A stretch of DNA of 64,000 nt from NCBI RefSeq assembly GCF_030036535.1, contig NZ_CP080387.1, positions 2,414,501 to 2,478,500 on the forward strand, read 5' to 3'. The stretch is from Agrobacterium cucumeris (GTDB taxonomy: Bacteria > Pseudomonadota > Alphaproteobacteria > Rhizobiales > Rhizobiaceae). The notes beneath the pieces were generated by a model, which saw only the letters and a list, made by a program, of their open reading frames with translations, was not told the DNA's origin and did not search any database. This document shows, in pieces, positions 1 to 8,068 of the stretch. Position numbers and translations under genes: made by a program. How positions within the stretch are numbered: position 1 is the stretch's first letter; each line of letters opens with the position of its first letter.

Positions 1-358
1 TGAAGATGCCGATAGCCATCGGCACGATCCATGGTGGCATCGTCAGGATACGGAACAGCGCCCGGCCAGGAACGGCCGAATTCAGGAGCACAGCACCAAA
101 TGTGCCAATGATCATCTTTATCGAGACAGAAAAGAACGTCCAGACAAAGGTCCGCGTGATGACATCGGCAAAGGTCGCGTTGAAGATTTTCTCGTAATTG
201 ATGAAACCCACCCAATTCGTCGTTTTTCTGAGCGACGCATCGGTAAACGACAGGATGAAGGTATCGACGAGCGGATAAGCAACGATAACCGTGATGTATA
301 AAAGCGCCGGCAGAAGAAGAAGCCAGGCGAAGATGACCGCGCTGCGTTTCGCATCCAT
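1..358 (-). CDS. Sugar ABC transporter permease, MalF type (partial)
   Basis: Inner-membrane permease subunit of a carbohydrate ABC importer; the gene runs off the left edge, so only the first 119 codons are present. The frame opens at an ATG at 358 behind a strong AGGGGG ribosome-binding site. It encodes a short basic N-terminus, a first membrane helix (about residues 7-30), a periplasmic stretch (TNWVGFINYEKIF, typical of MalF-like permeases) and the start of further helices. It lies 12 bp downstream of the Gfo/Idh dehydrogenase gene and is probably co-transcribed with it. The divergent amino-sugar genes suggest, but do not prove, that the cargo is an amino sugar or related glycan. An overlapping frame beginning at 354 is a shadow. 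Confidence 0.85.
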   Translation of the reverse strand, partial: MDAKRSAVIFAWLLLLPALLYITVIVAYPLVDTFILSFTDASLRKTTNWVGFINYEKIFNATFADVITRTFVWTFFSVSIKMIIGTFGAVLLNSAVPGRALFRILTMPPWIVPMAIGIF

Positions 359-370
359 CGCAGCGCCCCC

Positions 371-1552
371 TTAAGCCGATTTCACGGCGGAGGATTTTGG
401 CTGCCCATGGAGCGCCAAGTCATATTCATCCCAGACCGGCTTGAGGTCCACCACCTTGCGGCCGTGACGTGCCTCGTCCATGGCAAGCGCCAGAATGCCG
501 GCCTCGATCGCATCGAGCGCGGAGACCGGCAAGAGCTCGCCCTTGACGATATGGGCGATCACATCCTCTGCCATCTGCTCGTCGGCGCCATAATGCTGCG
601 AGAGCGTGGTGGCTGCCGAATAGGTCTTGGCCACGGTCTTTTCGTTGGTCCGGGCATTGTGCACGTTGAGGAAGCCGCGCACGAAGTCGCCCTCCGCCAT
701 GCCCTTGGCGCCGATCACGCAGAAGCGGCGGAAATCGTCGGGAACGTTGAGATTGGTATGGAACGCAAGCGACGCGCCATTTTCATATTCGACGATCGCC
801 GTCTGGTAATCGATGATGTCGCCGTCGCTGTCGAAGACCTTTTCGGAACCCATCCAGCCGCTCGGCTTGCGATGGTAGACCTCCATGTCATTGATACCGT
901 CATTTTGCGGGGCATTGGCAAGCGTGAAGCTCTTGCGCCCGCCGAAGCTCGATACGAACCGCGGCCGCGCACCGACGACACCATTATAAAGATCGAGATC
1001 GTGGCAGCATTTTTCCAGCATGAAGGAGCCGGAATAATGCTCATAGCGCCGCCAGTCGCGCATGAAGAACGCGCCGTGATAGGGCGGAATATGTTCCGAG
1101 GCCTCGATGGAGACGACATCGCCCAGCTTGCCTTCGGCCTGCGCGGCCCGCAGATCGCGGTAAAGCGGCGAATAACGCAGCACAAGGCCGACCAGCAGCC
1201 GCTCGTGGCCATGCTTGTTGAGCAATCGGGCAAGCTCAAGGCTCTCCTCGATGCTGACGACGATCGGCTTTTCACTGAAGATGGTGCAACCGGCTTCGAG
1301 CCCAAGGCGGATATGCTCCAGATGCATATGGTTCGGCGAACCGATCATCAGAAGATCGAATTTTTCGTTGGCGATCAGCTCCTCGGGGCTGTCATACGCC
1401 TTGCCGACCGAAATGCCCTTTTCCTGCAGACCCGGCAGACCAGCCGGTGCGGGATCGACATAACCGACGATCTCGAAATCCTTGTCGATTTCATGAAAAA
1501 CGTAGCCCAGATAACCGAGACGGAATCCGAGTCCGATAATTCCCACTTTCAT
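371..1552 (-). CDS. Gfo/Idh/MocA family oxidoreductase
   Basis: NAD(P)-dependent sugar or polyol dehydrogenase of 393 aa, a usual length for the family. Residues 1-20 carry the Rossmann glycine motif (GIIGLGFRLG), and residues 94-96 are the conserved EKP of the cofactor/substrate site; the C-terminal half is the alpha/beta substrate domain. The substrate cannot be told from sequence. It is the first visible gene of a leftward unit that continues into a sugar ABC permease 12 bp downstream, so it probably oxidises the imported sugar or a breakdown product. It is divergent from the GntR regulator and nag-type genes. Confidence 0.88.
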   Translation of the reverse strand: MKVGIIGLGFRLGYLGYVFHEIDKDFEIVGYVDPAPAGLPGLQEKGISVGKAYDSPEELIANEKFDLLMIGSPNHMHLEHIRLGLEAGCTIFSEKPIVVSIEESLELARLLNKHGHERLLVGLVLRYSPLYRDLRAAQAEGKLGDVVSIEASEHIPPYHGAFFMRDWRRYEHYSGSFMLEKCCHDLDLYNGVVGARPRFVSSFGGRKSFTLANAPQNDGINDMEVYHRKPSGWMGSEKVFDSDGDIIDYQTAIVEYENGASLAFHTNLNVPDDFRRFCVIGAKGMAEGDFVRGFLNVHNARTNEKTVAKTYSAATTLSQHYGADEQMAEDVIAHIVKGELLPVSALDAIEAGILALAMDEARHGRKVVDLKPVWDEYDLALHGQPKSSAVKSA

Positions 1553-1989
1553 GAACTTGTTCCCTGTTCATTCGTAATTCATTTTCGCAGAAGCGACCAT
1601 TTCTACGTTGGCCATTCAGTTATCTGCGATAATTGCCTGCCACGATGAAATTAATTTTCACGACGGTCAAGTTAAATTCGATTTCGCACGCCCAACCCAG
1701 GACCGGAAGCCGATTTTTCCCAGCAATACGGATGCGCAACAGGGCGCCGCCGATCACCGTTGCGAAAACAATACCAAAAAAATGCCAATCGTCTAGAGCA
1801 ATATCTGCAACCGGAAAATTTTTTTGGTTAATGGGTGAATTTCACGCATAAGGCCTCATTATTCGGCAAACTATCGAATAAAACCCTTATTAATCGTACA
1901 AATTCGTTAATGGTTCTATTTTGGTATTGCCGATTATGGCGCGTATGGTATAGCCAGAATTGGCACATTAGGTGCGACAGAGGTTATGG
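1553..1989. promoter_or_regulatory. Divergent promoter region of the amino-sugar locus
   Basis: About 440 bases without a convincing gene between the divergent dehydrogenase and GntR genes. It is much richer in AT than its surroundings, especially 1800-1960. Two short open frames here (1608-1796 and 1633-1851) lack ribosome-binding sites and coding bias. Near the GntR end are two direct repeats, TGGTATTGCC (1922-1931) and TGGTATAGCC (1946-1955), 24 bp apart, a plausible operator for the GntR protein. Confidence 0.6.
1922..1955. promoter_or_regulatory. Direct repeats TGGTAT[T/A]GCC, candidate operator
   Basis: Two 10-base repeats differing at one position begin 24 bp apart, 35-68 bp before the GntR start codon. 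HutC/NagR-type GntR proteins usually bind close to their own promoters, so autoregulation and control of the nag genes is a reasonable inference. Binding itself is not shown by the sequence. Confidence 0.4.
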
Positions 1990-2745
1990 ATGAACGGGGC
2001 AGTGCTTAATCTGGATGACCTGCAATCGGGAGGCGGCGGCCCGCTCTACCGGAAACTGCGTCAGACGATTGAAGACGCCATCAATGGCGGCCGCCTGAAA
2101 CATGGCGACGCCCTGCCGCCCGAGCGTGACATTGCCGAAAGCGCCGGTGTGAGCCGCGTTACGGTGCGCAAGGCGGTGGATGATCTGGTGCGTGACGGCC
2201 TGTTGGTCCGCAGGCACGGCTCCGGCACCTTCGTCGTCAAGCCCATCACCCGCATGCAACAGCCACTCACCAAGCTTACCTCGTTTACGGAAGACATGCG
2301 CCGGCGGGGAATGGCCGCAAGCACGCGCTGGCTGGACAGGGGTCTGTTCTATCCGACCGGCGACGAGATGATGGCGCTCGGCCTTTCCCAATCCGCCATG
2401 GTGGCGCGGCTTACCCGTCTGCGCCTTGCCAATGACCAGCCGATTGCGCTCGAAGTGACGAGCCTGCCCGGTGATCTCTTGCCCGACCCGCAGCTGGTCG
2501 AGAACTCGCTTTATCTGGAGCTTGAGAAAAACGGCATTCGCCCCGTCCGTGCCATTCAGCGCATTTCCGCCCGTAATCTCACGGATGAGGAAACGCTGCT
2601 GCTGGGCGTTCCGCCGGGCTCCGCCGCGCTGTCCGTTCAGCGCATGGCCTATCTGGAAAGCGGGCGGCTCATGGAAATATCCCGCGCCCTTTACCGCAGC
2701 GACGCCTATGACCTCGTCGCCGAATTGACGATGACCTCAGAGTGA
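1990..2745 (+). CDS. GntR family transcriptional regulator (HutC/UTRA type)
   Basis: Cytoplasmic DNA-binding regulator of 251 aa. Residues 15-83 form the GntR winged helix (PLYRKLRQTIED, then LPPERDIAESAGVSR and the wing RRHGSGTFVV); residues about 100-245 are a UTRA effector domain of the type that binds phosphorylated sugars. I chose the ATG at 1990 because AGAGG lies 7 nt upstream; an in-frame GTG at 1972 has no such site. It stands directly before genes for amino-sugar phosphate catabolism, so it is likely a NagR/NagQ-like regulator responding to GlcNAc-6-P or GlcN-6-P. Its effector is inferred from context only. Confidence 0.88.
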   Translation: MNGAVLNLDDLQSGGGGPLYRKLRQTIEDAINGGRLKHGDALPPERDIAESAGVSRVTVRKAVDDLVRDGLLVRRHGSGTFVVKPITRMQQPLTKLTSFTEDMRRRGMAASTRWLDRGLFYPTGDEMMALGLSQSAMVARLTRLRLANDQPIALEVTSLPGDLLPDPQLVENSLYLELEKNGIRPVRAIQRISARNLTDEETLLLGVPPGSAALSVQRMAYLESGRLMEISRALYRSDAYDLVAELTMTSE

Positions 2746-2768
2746 AACACACCGATCAAGGACACGAA

Positions 2769-3794
2769 ATGATGACAACCCTGATGCGCCAGGAAATCAA
2801 CGAGATTCCCGATGCCGTCGCCCGTCTGCTGGACAATGCGAAAAATGATTTTCAGGAAGCCGGCAGCCAGCTGAAGGCCCGCGATCCAGCCGTTATCGTC
2901 ACAATTGCGCGGGGTTCTTCCGACCACGCCGCGCATTTCCTTAAATATGCGATCGAATTGCAGACCGGGCTGCCGGTGGCGTCGCTTGGGCCCTCACTCG
3001 CCTCCATCTACCAAACGAAACTGCGGCTGGAACGGGCGGCGGCCTTCGCCGTGTCTCAGTCAGGCAAAAGCCCTGATATCGTTGCGCTGGCGGAAAGTGC
3101 CTGCAAGGGCGGTGCACTCACCTTCTCTCTCGTCAACACACTGCCCTCTCCGCTTGGCAATGCAGCCAATCAGGCCATCGACATCCAGGCGGGACCGGAA
3201 AAGGCTGTTGCCGCCACCAAATCCTTCGTCAACTCTATCGTTGCTGGCCTCGCAATCCTTGCCGAATGGACGGAAGACAACCTGCTCGCCAAGGCCGTCA
3301 GCGCCCTGCCGCAGAATTTCGCAAGAGCCGTTGCGCTCGACTGGAGCCAGATCGCCGAGGCGGTGAAGGGCGAAGAATCGCTTTATATGCTGGGCCGTGG
3401 CCCTGCCCTTGCCATTGCCGCAGAAGCCGCGCTGAAATGCAAGGAAACCTGCGAACTGCATGCCGAAGCCTATTCGTCAGCGGAGGTCATGCATGGCCCG
3501 GTCTCGCTGGTCGCACCGAAATTCCCGGTCATCGCCTTTGCCGCACGCGACCGCGCCGAGACTTCGGTGACGGATATCGCCGCAAATCTTGCCCATAAGG
3601 GCGCAAATGTTTTCGTCACATCCGCAAAAGGCAGCCCGGCCAAGCCCCTGCCCTTCGTCGAGACCAACCACCCGCTGACCGATGCCCTGTTGCTGATCGC
3701 ACCGTTTTACGGCTTCATCGAGCAATTGTCGCGCGCGCGCGGCTTCAACCCGGATGCGCCGGCGGCATTGAAGAAGGTAACGGAAACCCAATGA
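2769..3794 (+). CDS. SIS-domain glucosamine-6-phosphate deaminase type (NagB-II)
   Basis: Sugar isomerase of 341 aa with two SIS domains, resembling the isomerase half of glucosamine-fructose-6-phosphate transaminase but without the glutaminase domain. Landmarks are ARGSSDHAAHFLKYAIE near the N-terminus, SQSGKSPDI (first SIS phosphosugar site) and CKETCELHAEAYSSAEVMHGP (second SIS). With nagA and a ROK kinase downstream, the expected reaction is GlcN-6-P to fructose-6-P plus ammonia. The ATG at 2769 follows AAGGACACGA; an in-frame GTG at 2742 overlapping the GntR stop is less likely. Its stop overlaps the nagA start by 4 bp, which indicates translational coupling. Confidence 0.85.
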   Translation: MMTTLMRQEINEIPDAVARLLDNAKNDFQEAGSQLKARDPAVIVTIARGSSDHAAHFLKYAIELQTGLPVASLGPSLASIYQTKLRLERAAAFAVSQSGKSPDIVALAESACKGGALTFSLVNTLPSPLGNAANQAIDIQAGPEKAVAATKSFVNSIVAGLAILAEWTEDNLLAKAVSALPQNFARAVALDWSQIAEAVKGEESLYMLGRGPALAIAAEAALKCKETCELHAEAYSSAEVMHGPVSLVAPKFPVIAFAARDRAETSVTDIAANLAHKGANVFVTSAKGSPAKPLPFVETNHPLTDALLLIAPFYGFIEQLSRARGFNPDAPAALKKVTETQ

Positions 3795-4957
3795 GCGGTA
3801 TAAAGGCATTTGTCGGCGCCCGCATTTTCGATGGCGCCGCCTGGCATGATGGCAAGGTACTGCTGACCAGTGACGGACATGTCACCGACATCTCAGACAA
3901 GGTGCCTGCCGAAGCCGAAGTGATTGATGCGAACGAGTTGTTGATCGCGCCGGGCTTCATAGACCTTCAGGTCAATGGCGGCGGCGGGGTGATGTTCAAC
4001 AACCAGCCGGATGTGAATGGCATCGCCCGGATATGCTCCGCCCACGCAAAATTCGGCACCACGGCGCTGATGGTCACGCTCATCACCGACCGGCCGGATG
4101 TGACCTCGAAAGCAGCACAGGCGGGTATCGCCGCCGGCAAAGCAAATGTGCCGGGTTTCCTCGGCCTGCATTTCGAGGGTCCGCATCTTTCCGTCGCACG
4201 CAAGGGCACCCATGATCCGGCGCTGATCCGCAAGATGGAGGCAGACGATCTTGAGGTTCTGACCCGTTGCAAGGCCGAACTTTCCTTCGTGCTGACCACC
4301 ATTGCCCCGGAAAACGTGACCAAGGAGCAGGTTGCAGCGCTCCGAAAAGCCGGCATCGTCGTCAGCCTCGGCCACACCGACACAGGCCTCGATGTGGCGA
4401 CGGCCTATGCTGATGCCGGCGCTTCCATGGTGACCCATCTCTTCAACGCCATGAGTCCGCTTGGCCATCGTGAACCGGGGCTGGTGGGAGCCGCACTCTC
4501 GAACGGAAAACTGGATTGCGGGCTGATCGCCGATGGTTTCCATGTCGATCCAGCCGCAATCGGCATTGCGCTGCGCGCCAAGAACGGCCCGGCCCGCATT
4601 TTCCTCGTCACCGATGCCATGTCCACCATCGGCACGGATGATGACGGCTTTGAACTGAACGGCCGGCGCGTCTATCGCAATGGCGGACGCCTGACGCTTG
4701 CCGATGGCACGCTGGCGGGGGCGGATATCGATATGCTTTCCTGCATCCGCTTCATGCATGGGAAAATGGACACGCCGCTGGAGGAGGCCTTGAGAATGGC
4801 CTCCGCTTATCCAGCAGAAGCCATCGGTGCGACGGCCAAGGGGAAACTCCTGCCCGGTTCCGATGCGGATTTCGTCGTACTGACACCTGACCTTCAAATG
4901 CATTCCACATGGATCGGCGGAGAAAAAATCCACGATGCCGCCCGTTCCGGAGCCTGA
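3791..4957 (+). CDS. nagA: N-acetylglucosamine-6-phosphate deacetylase
   Basis: Amidohydrolase-fold enzyme of 388 aa that converts GlcNAc-6-P to GlcN-6-P plus acetate. The metal and catalytic residues sit where the family has them: E129 in GLHFEGPHLS, H195 in SLGHT, H216 in THLFNAM and D275 in VTDAMS. The N-terminal strand (ELLIAPGFIDLQVNGGGG) is also diagnostic. The start ATGA overlaps the stop of the SIS gene, and the kinase gene begins 3 bp after its stop, so these genes form a tight operon. Confidence 0.95.
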   Translation: MSGIKAFVGARIFDGAAWHDGKVLLTSDGHVTDISDKVPAEAEVIDANELLIAPGFIDLQVNGGGGVMFNNQPDVNGIARICSAHAKFGTTALMVTLITDRPDVTSKAAQAGIAAGKANVPGFLGLHFEGPHLSVARKGTHDPALIRKMEADDLEVLTRCKAELSFVLTTIAPENVTKEQVAALRKAGIVVSLGHTDTGLDVATAYADAGASMVTHLFNAMSPLGHREPGLVGAALSNGKLDCGLIADGFHVDPAAIGIALRAKNGPARIFLVTDAMSTIGTDDDGFELNGRRVYRNGGRLTLADGTLAGADIDMLSCIRFMHGKMDTPLEEALRMASAYPAEAIGATAKGKLLPGSDADFVVLTPDLQMHSTWIGGEKIHDAARSGA

Positions 4958-4960
4958 ACA

Positions 4961-5887
4961 ATGATCGTTTGTTTCGATATTGGCGGAACGACCATCAAGG
5001 GGGCGATTGCTTATGCCCCGGATGATATTCGCCCCGTGCCGCGCATACCGACACCGAAAACCAGTTTCGAGGATTTCGCGGCGGGCCTCAAATCCGTCAT
5101 CGACAATAGCGGCGGCACACCCGCCTGTGTGTCGCTGTCGATTGCCGGCGTCATCGATCCCGAAACCGGTAAAGCCACCGTTGCCAATATTCAAAGCATC
5201 CATGGCAGGGTGCTGAAGGACGAGTTGGAAAAGGCGCTAAACCTTCCCGTCATCGTTTCAAATGATGCCGATTGTTTCGTGATCGCCGAATCGGAAATTG
5301 GCTCTGGACGGGGCCATCGCGTCGTCTTCGGCGTCATCCTGGGGACGGGTGTCGGCGGCGGGCTGGTCATCGATGGCAGGCTCATCAACAGCGATGGCGG
5401 CTTCGCCGGCGAATGGGGACACGGGCCGGTGGCCGCGACCCTGGCCGGCAATCCGCCGGTAGCGCTGCCGCGTTTTGAATGCGGCTGCGGCCTCATCGGT
5501 TGCATTGATGCCATCGGCAGCGCTCGTGGCATGGAAAAGCTGCATCTGCATCTTCACCAGCAGGATACGACCAGCGAGGACATCATCTCTGCCTGGCAGG
5601 CGGGCGATGCGCAGGCCGCAAGAACCATCGATATTCTCGTTGATATTCTCGCCTCGCCACTCGCTATGGTGATCAATGTCACCGGCGCAACCATCGCGCC
5701 TGTCGGCGGCGGGCTTTCGAATTCGAGAGAGCTTCTGGCCGCGCTGGATGAAGCGGTCAGGGGCCGTGTTCTCCGGCGTTTCAACCGCCCGCTGGTCGTG
5801 CCTGCCATTTGCCGGATCGAACCGGGGCTGATCGGTTCCGCCGTCATCGGACTGAAATACGAGAAGGAAATCGCCGTCCCTGCCTGA
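4961..5887 (+). CDS. ROK family kinase, probable N-acetylglucosamine kinase
   Basis: Sugar kinase of 308 aa. The phosphate loop is DIGGTT (residues 6-11), the catalytic aspartate is D102 in SNDADCF, and the ROK zinc site is present (H154 with C174, C176 and C181 in FECGCGLIGC). It would phosphorylate GlcNAc to GlcNAc-6-P, the substrate of the adjacent NagA; GlcNAc specificity is inferred from context. A GGAG site lies 8 nt before the ATG, inside the end of nagA. It ends tail to tail with the next gene, 6 bp away. Confidence 0.87.
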   Translation: MIVCFDIGGTTIKGAIAYAPDDIRPVPRIPTPKTSFEDFAAGLKSVIDNSGGTPACVSLSIAGVIDPETGKATVANIQSIHGRVLKDELEKALNLPVIVSNDADCFVIAESEIGSGRGHRVVFGVILGTGVGGGLVIDGRLINSDGGFAGEWGHGPVAATLAGNPPVALPRFECGCGLIGCIDAIGSARGMEKLHLHLHQQDTTSEDIISAWQAGDAQAARTIDILVDILASPLAMVINVTGATIAPVGGGLSNSRELLAALDEAVRGRVLRRFNRPLVVPAICRIEPGLIGSAVIGLKYEKEIAVPA

Positions 5888-5893
5888 GCGGCC

Positions 5894-7147
5894 TTACGTC
5901 TCGATCTTTTCCCGGCGAAAGCCCAGCCCGACCAGCCGCCCAGTCAAATGGGCAAGAAGCGGAAATCGCATGAGCGCCAGCACAAGCGCGGGCGGACCTT
6001 TCGGCTTTTCCGCCACCTCCGCCTGCCCCTTCTTGCGGCCGATGCGCATCATTCGCTGCAGAAATTGCGTGGCCTTGGTCGGGAAGGATCGTCGCTTCTC
6101 GATTGCGGCAAGATCATCATCACCAACGGGCCGGCCGGATAAAAATACCGGCACGAGCACATTGGCCGCAGCAACGGCATCCTGAACGGCCAGATTGACG
6201 CCCACACCGCCAACCGGCGACATGGCATGCGCCGCGTCCCCGATGCAGATCAGGCCGGGCTTCCACCAGCACTTCAGCCGGTCGATGCGAACGGTCAGGA
6301 GATGCACGTCGTCCCAGCTGGTAAGCTCGTCCAGCCTCTCGCGCGGGAACGGGCAGATTTCCGCCACCCTCTCCCTGAACGCCTCAAGTCCCTGCAGCTT
6401 TATGTCCGCGAAAAAGCCCTTGCGAACCACATAACCGCATTGCCAGTAATCGCCCCGGTTGATCATCACGAAACCCTGTCGCGACCCGACATGACCCATG
6501 GTTTCGGTCGAATCGCCCGGCTGTTTTGAAAGGCGCATCCACAGCACCTCGGTCGGAATACCGAAGCGCTGGATTTCCAGCCCCGCCGCCTCCCGGACGA
6601 TGGAAGTGCGGCCATCCGCACCCACCACCAGATCCGCGGCGATCTCGATCACACCATCAGGTGTATTGACGATCAGACCGCCGACACGCCCGTCGCGCTC
6701 GATCAGACCGGTGACCGGCGCATTCATCAGCAGCCGAAAATTCTCATATTGCCCGGCCTTACCGACGATGAAATTGAGAAAATCCCATTGCGGCATGAAG
6801 GCGATGAAACGATGACGGACCGGCAGCCGGGAAAAATCCGCGATCGTGATACGCTCGCCGCCGATAACCGCGTTCAGCCGCGGCGCGCGCGTATGCGGCA
6901 GGCTGAGGAACTCGTCGATGAAACCCAGCTGCTCCATCAGTTCGAGCGTGGACGGGTGGATGGTATCGCCGCGAAAATCGCGCAGGAAATCCCCGTGTTT
7001 CTCGACCACCGTCACATCGATACCGCTGCGGGCAAGCAGCAGGCCAAGCATCACACCCGCCGGGCCTCCGCCGGCAATGGCAACGGAGGTGCGGATGTGC
7101 TGAACCGCCTTACCGTCATTTTCCGGCGCGACTTTCACTTCTTCCAT
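5894..7147 (-). CDS. FAD-dependent monooxygenase/oxidoreductase (UbiH/PHBH fold)
   Basis: Flavoprotein of 417 aa in the aromatic hydroxylase superfamily. It shows the FAD GxGxxG motif (VAIAGGGPAGVMLG, about residues 24-37), the NAD(P)H/FAD DG motif (VVGADGRTS) and the second FAD motif (CIGDAAHAMSPVGGVGVNLAVQDA region). The substrate is unknown; such enzymes hydroxylate aromatics, ubiquinone precursors or act as dehalogenases and halogenases. Its start is 33 bp from the stop of the PAP2 gene upstream on the same strand, so the two may share a transcript. No neighbouring aromatic pathway genes help assign a substrate. Confidence 0.82.
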   Translation of the reverse strand: MEEVKVAPENDGKAVQHIRTSVAIAGGGPAGVMLGLLLARSGIDVTVVEKHGDFLRDFRGDTIHPSTLELMEQLGFIDEFLSLPHTRAPRLNAVIGGERITIADFSRLPVRHRFIAFMPQWDFLNFIVGKAGQYENFRLLMNAPVTGLIERDGRVGGLIVNTPDGVIEIAADLVVGADGRTSIVREAAGLEIQRFGIPTEVLWMRLSKQPGDSTETMGHVGSRQGFVMINRGDYWQCGYVVRKGFFADIKLQGLEAFRERVAEICPFPRERLDELTSWDDVHLLTVRIDRLKCWWKPGLICIGDAAHAMSPVGGVGVNLAVQDAVAAANVLVPVFLSGRPVGDDDLAAIEKRRSFPTKATQFLQRMMRIGRKKGQAEVAEKPKGPPALVLALMRFPLLAHLTGRLVGLGFRREKIET

Positions 7148-7180
7148 TACATCTCTCCGTTTCCGCCCCGTTCAACGTCC

Positions 7181-7882
7181 CTATCGCGGATCCGCTACCG
7201 GAAGATTTGCATTTTTCGGCTGCGGCCAACCATAGGCATCGAACCGAAACAGCATTTCGGACCGGGCGAAAATAAAAGCGAAGGCCATGGCCGTCCACAT
7301 GCCGAGCAGCAGCCCGGTGGCGACATCGCTTGGATAATGCGCGCCAACGATGACACGCGAAACGCCGATGACAAGGGCGAACAAAAGGAAGGCCCAGCGG
7401 AAGCGCGGCATCAGCATGGCAAAAACACCGAAAAACGCGCCGGCAGCGGTCGAATGGCCGGAAGGAAAGCTCTCATAGAGATTATCCCCGGTAAACGGGG
7501 TGAGGCTATAGGCGCCCATTTCAAGGAAAAGCTCCGGCCGCGCCCGTCCGATCAGGAATTTCAGCGTATGGACGAGAATGCTTGCCGTTCCGATCGTCAG
7601 GAAAAAATAGGCGAGAAGCCGCCACGCGGTTCTCAAGCGCCCGGCATAGGTCTGGGCCTGCAAAACCCGTGCGCCGACATAGGCAAGAATGGCAAGAGCG
7701 CCCGTGGAATAGAGCATCCAGCTGAAGGTTCCGAAATCGGTGATGGCGCGATTGAAGGAAACGATCGTTCCGGGCAGGGCCTGGGCGCTTTCGGAAAGAC
7801 GTGGATCGAGAGGAATAAAGACCAGCACAAGCACAAGGCTTGCCGCAAAAATCCATCCGCTGGAAACCAGGAAACGTCGCAT
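7181..7882 (-). CDS. PAP2 family membrane phosphatase
   Basis: Integral membrane phosphatase of 233 aa with the three motifs of the PAP2/vanadium haloperoxidase fold: KFLIGRARPE, PSGHSTAAGAFFG and RVIVGAHYPSDVATG, whose histidines form the phosphoryl-transfer site. About six hydrophobic segments place it in the inner membrane, with likely roles in dephosphorylating undecaprenyl-PP, phosphatidylglycerol-P, or lipid A precursors. The exact lipid substrate cannot be read from the sequence. It is followed by the FAD monooxygenase gene. Confidence 0.88.
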   Translation of the reverse strand: MRRFLVSSGWIFAASLVLVLVFIPLDPRLSESAQALPGTIVSFNRAITDFGTFSWMLYSTGALAILAYVGARVLQAQTYAGRLRTAWRLLAYFFLTIGTASILVHTLKFLIGRARPELFLEMGAYSLTPFTGDNLYESFPSGHSTAAGAFFGVFAMLMPRFRWAFLLFALVIGVSRVIVGAHYPSDVATGLLLGMWTAMAFAFIFARSEMLFRFDAYGWPQPKNANLPVADPR

Positions 7883-7985
7883 CTAAGTCCTCTCATCGTT
7901 TTTCTTGCATATGGCTTTGCCATCCGCAAAAACAATAGCCGGGCTTTATCCTTGTTATGGCTGATTTTCACGAGTAGAGGCTAAT

Positions 7986-8029
7986 GCATGTCACCGAAAC
8001 CGTGCAGCGGTTTCGCAAGAATGACATGC
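7986..8029. repeat. Nested-hairpin intergenic repeat of rhizobial type
   Basis: Two nested perfect dyads: GCATGTCA (7986-7993) pairs with TGACATGC (8022-8029), and CGAAACCG (7995-8002) pairs with CGGTTTCG (8008-8015) around a TGCAG loop. Elements of the form GCATGTC-AAACC-GTGCA-GGTTT-TGACATGC recur between genes in Rhizobiaceae. It lies 39 bp before the dxr start and includes an in-frame ATG that would add a false 27-residue leader to Dxr. Confidence 0.65.
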
Positions 8030-8068
8030 TCCAAAAGGTGCGAACCGCACGATACTGACGGACCGAAG

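Noticed and set aside
407..1648. 413-codon open frame on the plus strand opposite the Gfo/Idh gene
   Set aside because: The minus-strand frame has a Rossmann motif and EKP; this one has none and runs on past the gene into the AT-rich promoter gap.
1608..1851. Two small open frames in the nag divergent gap
   Set aside because: No ribosome-binding site, poor coding composition, and they overlap each other in the AT-rich promoter region.
7988..8068. N-terminal extension of Dxr from the ATG at 7988
   Set aside because: The extension is encoded by a structured intergenic repeat, and the NADPH motif would move away from its usual place near the N-terminus.
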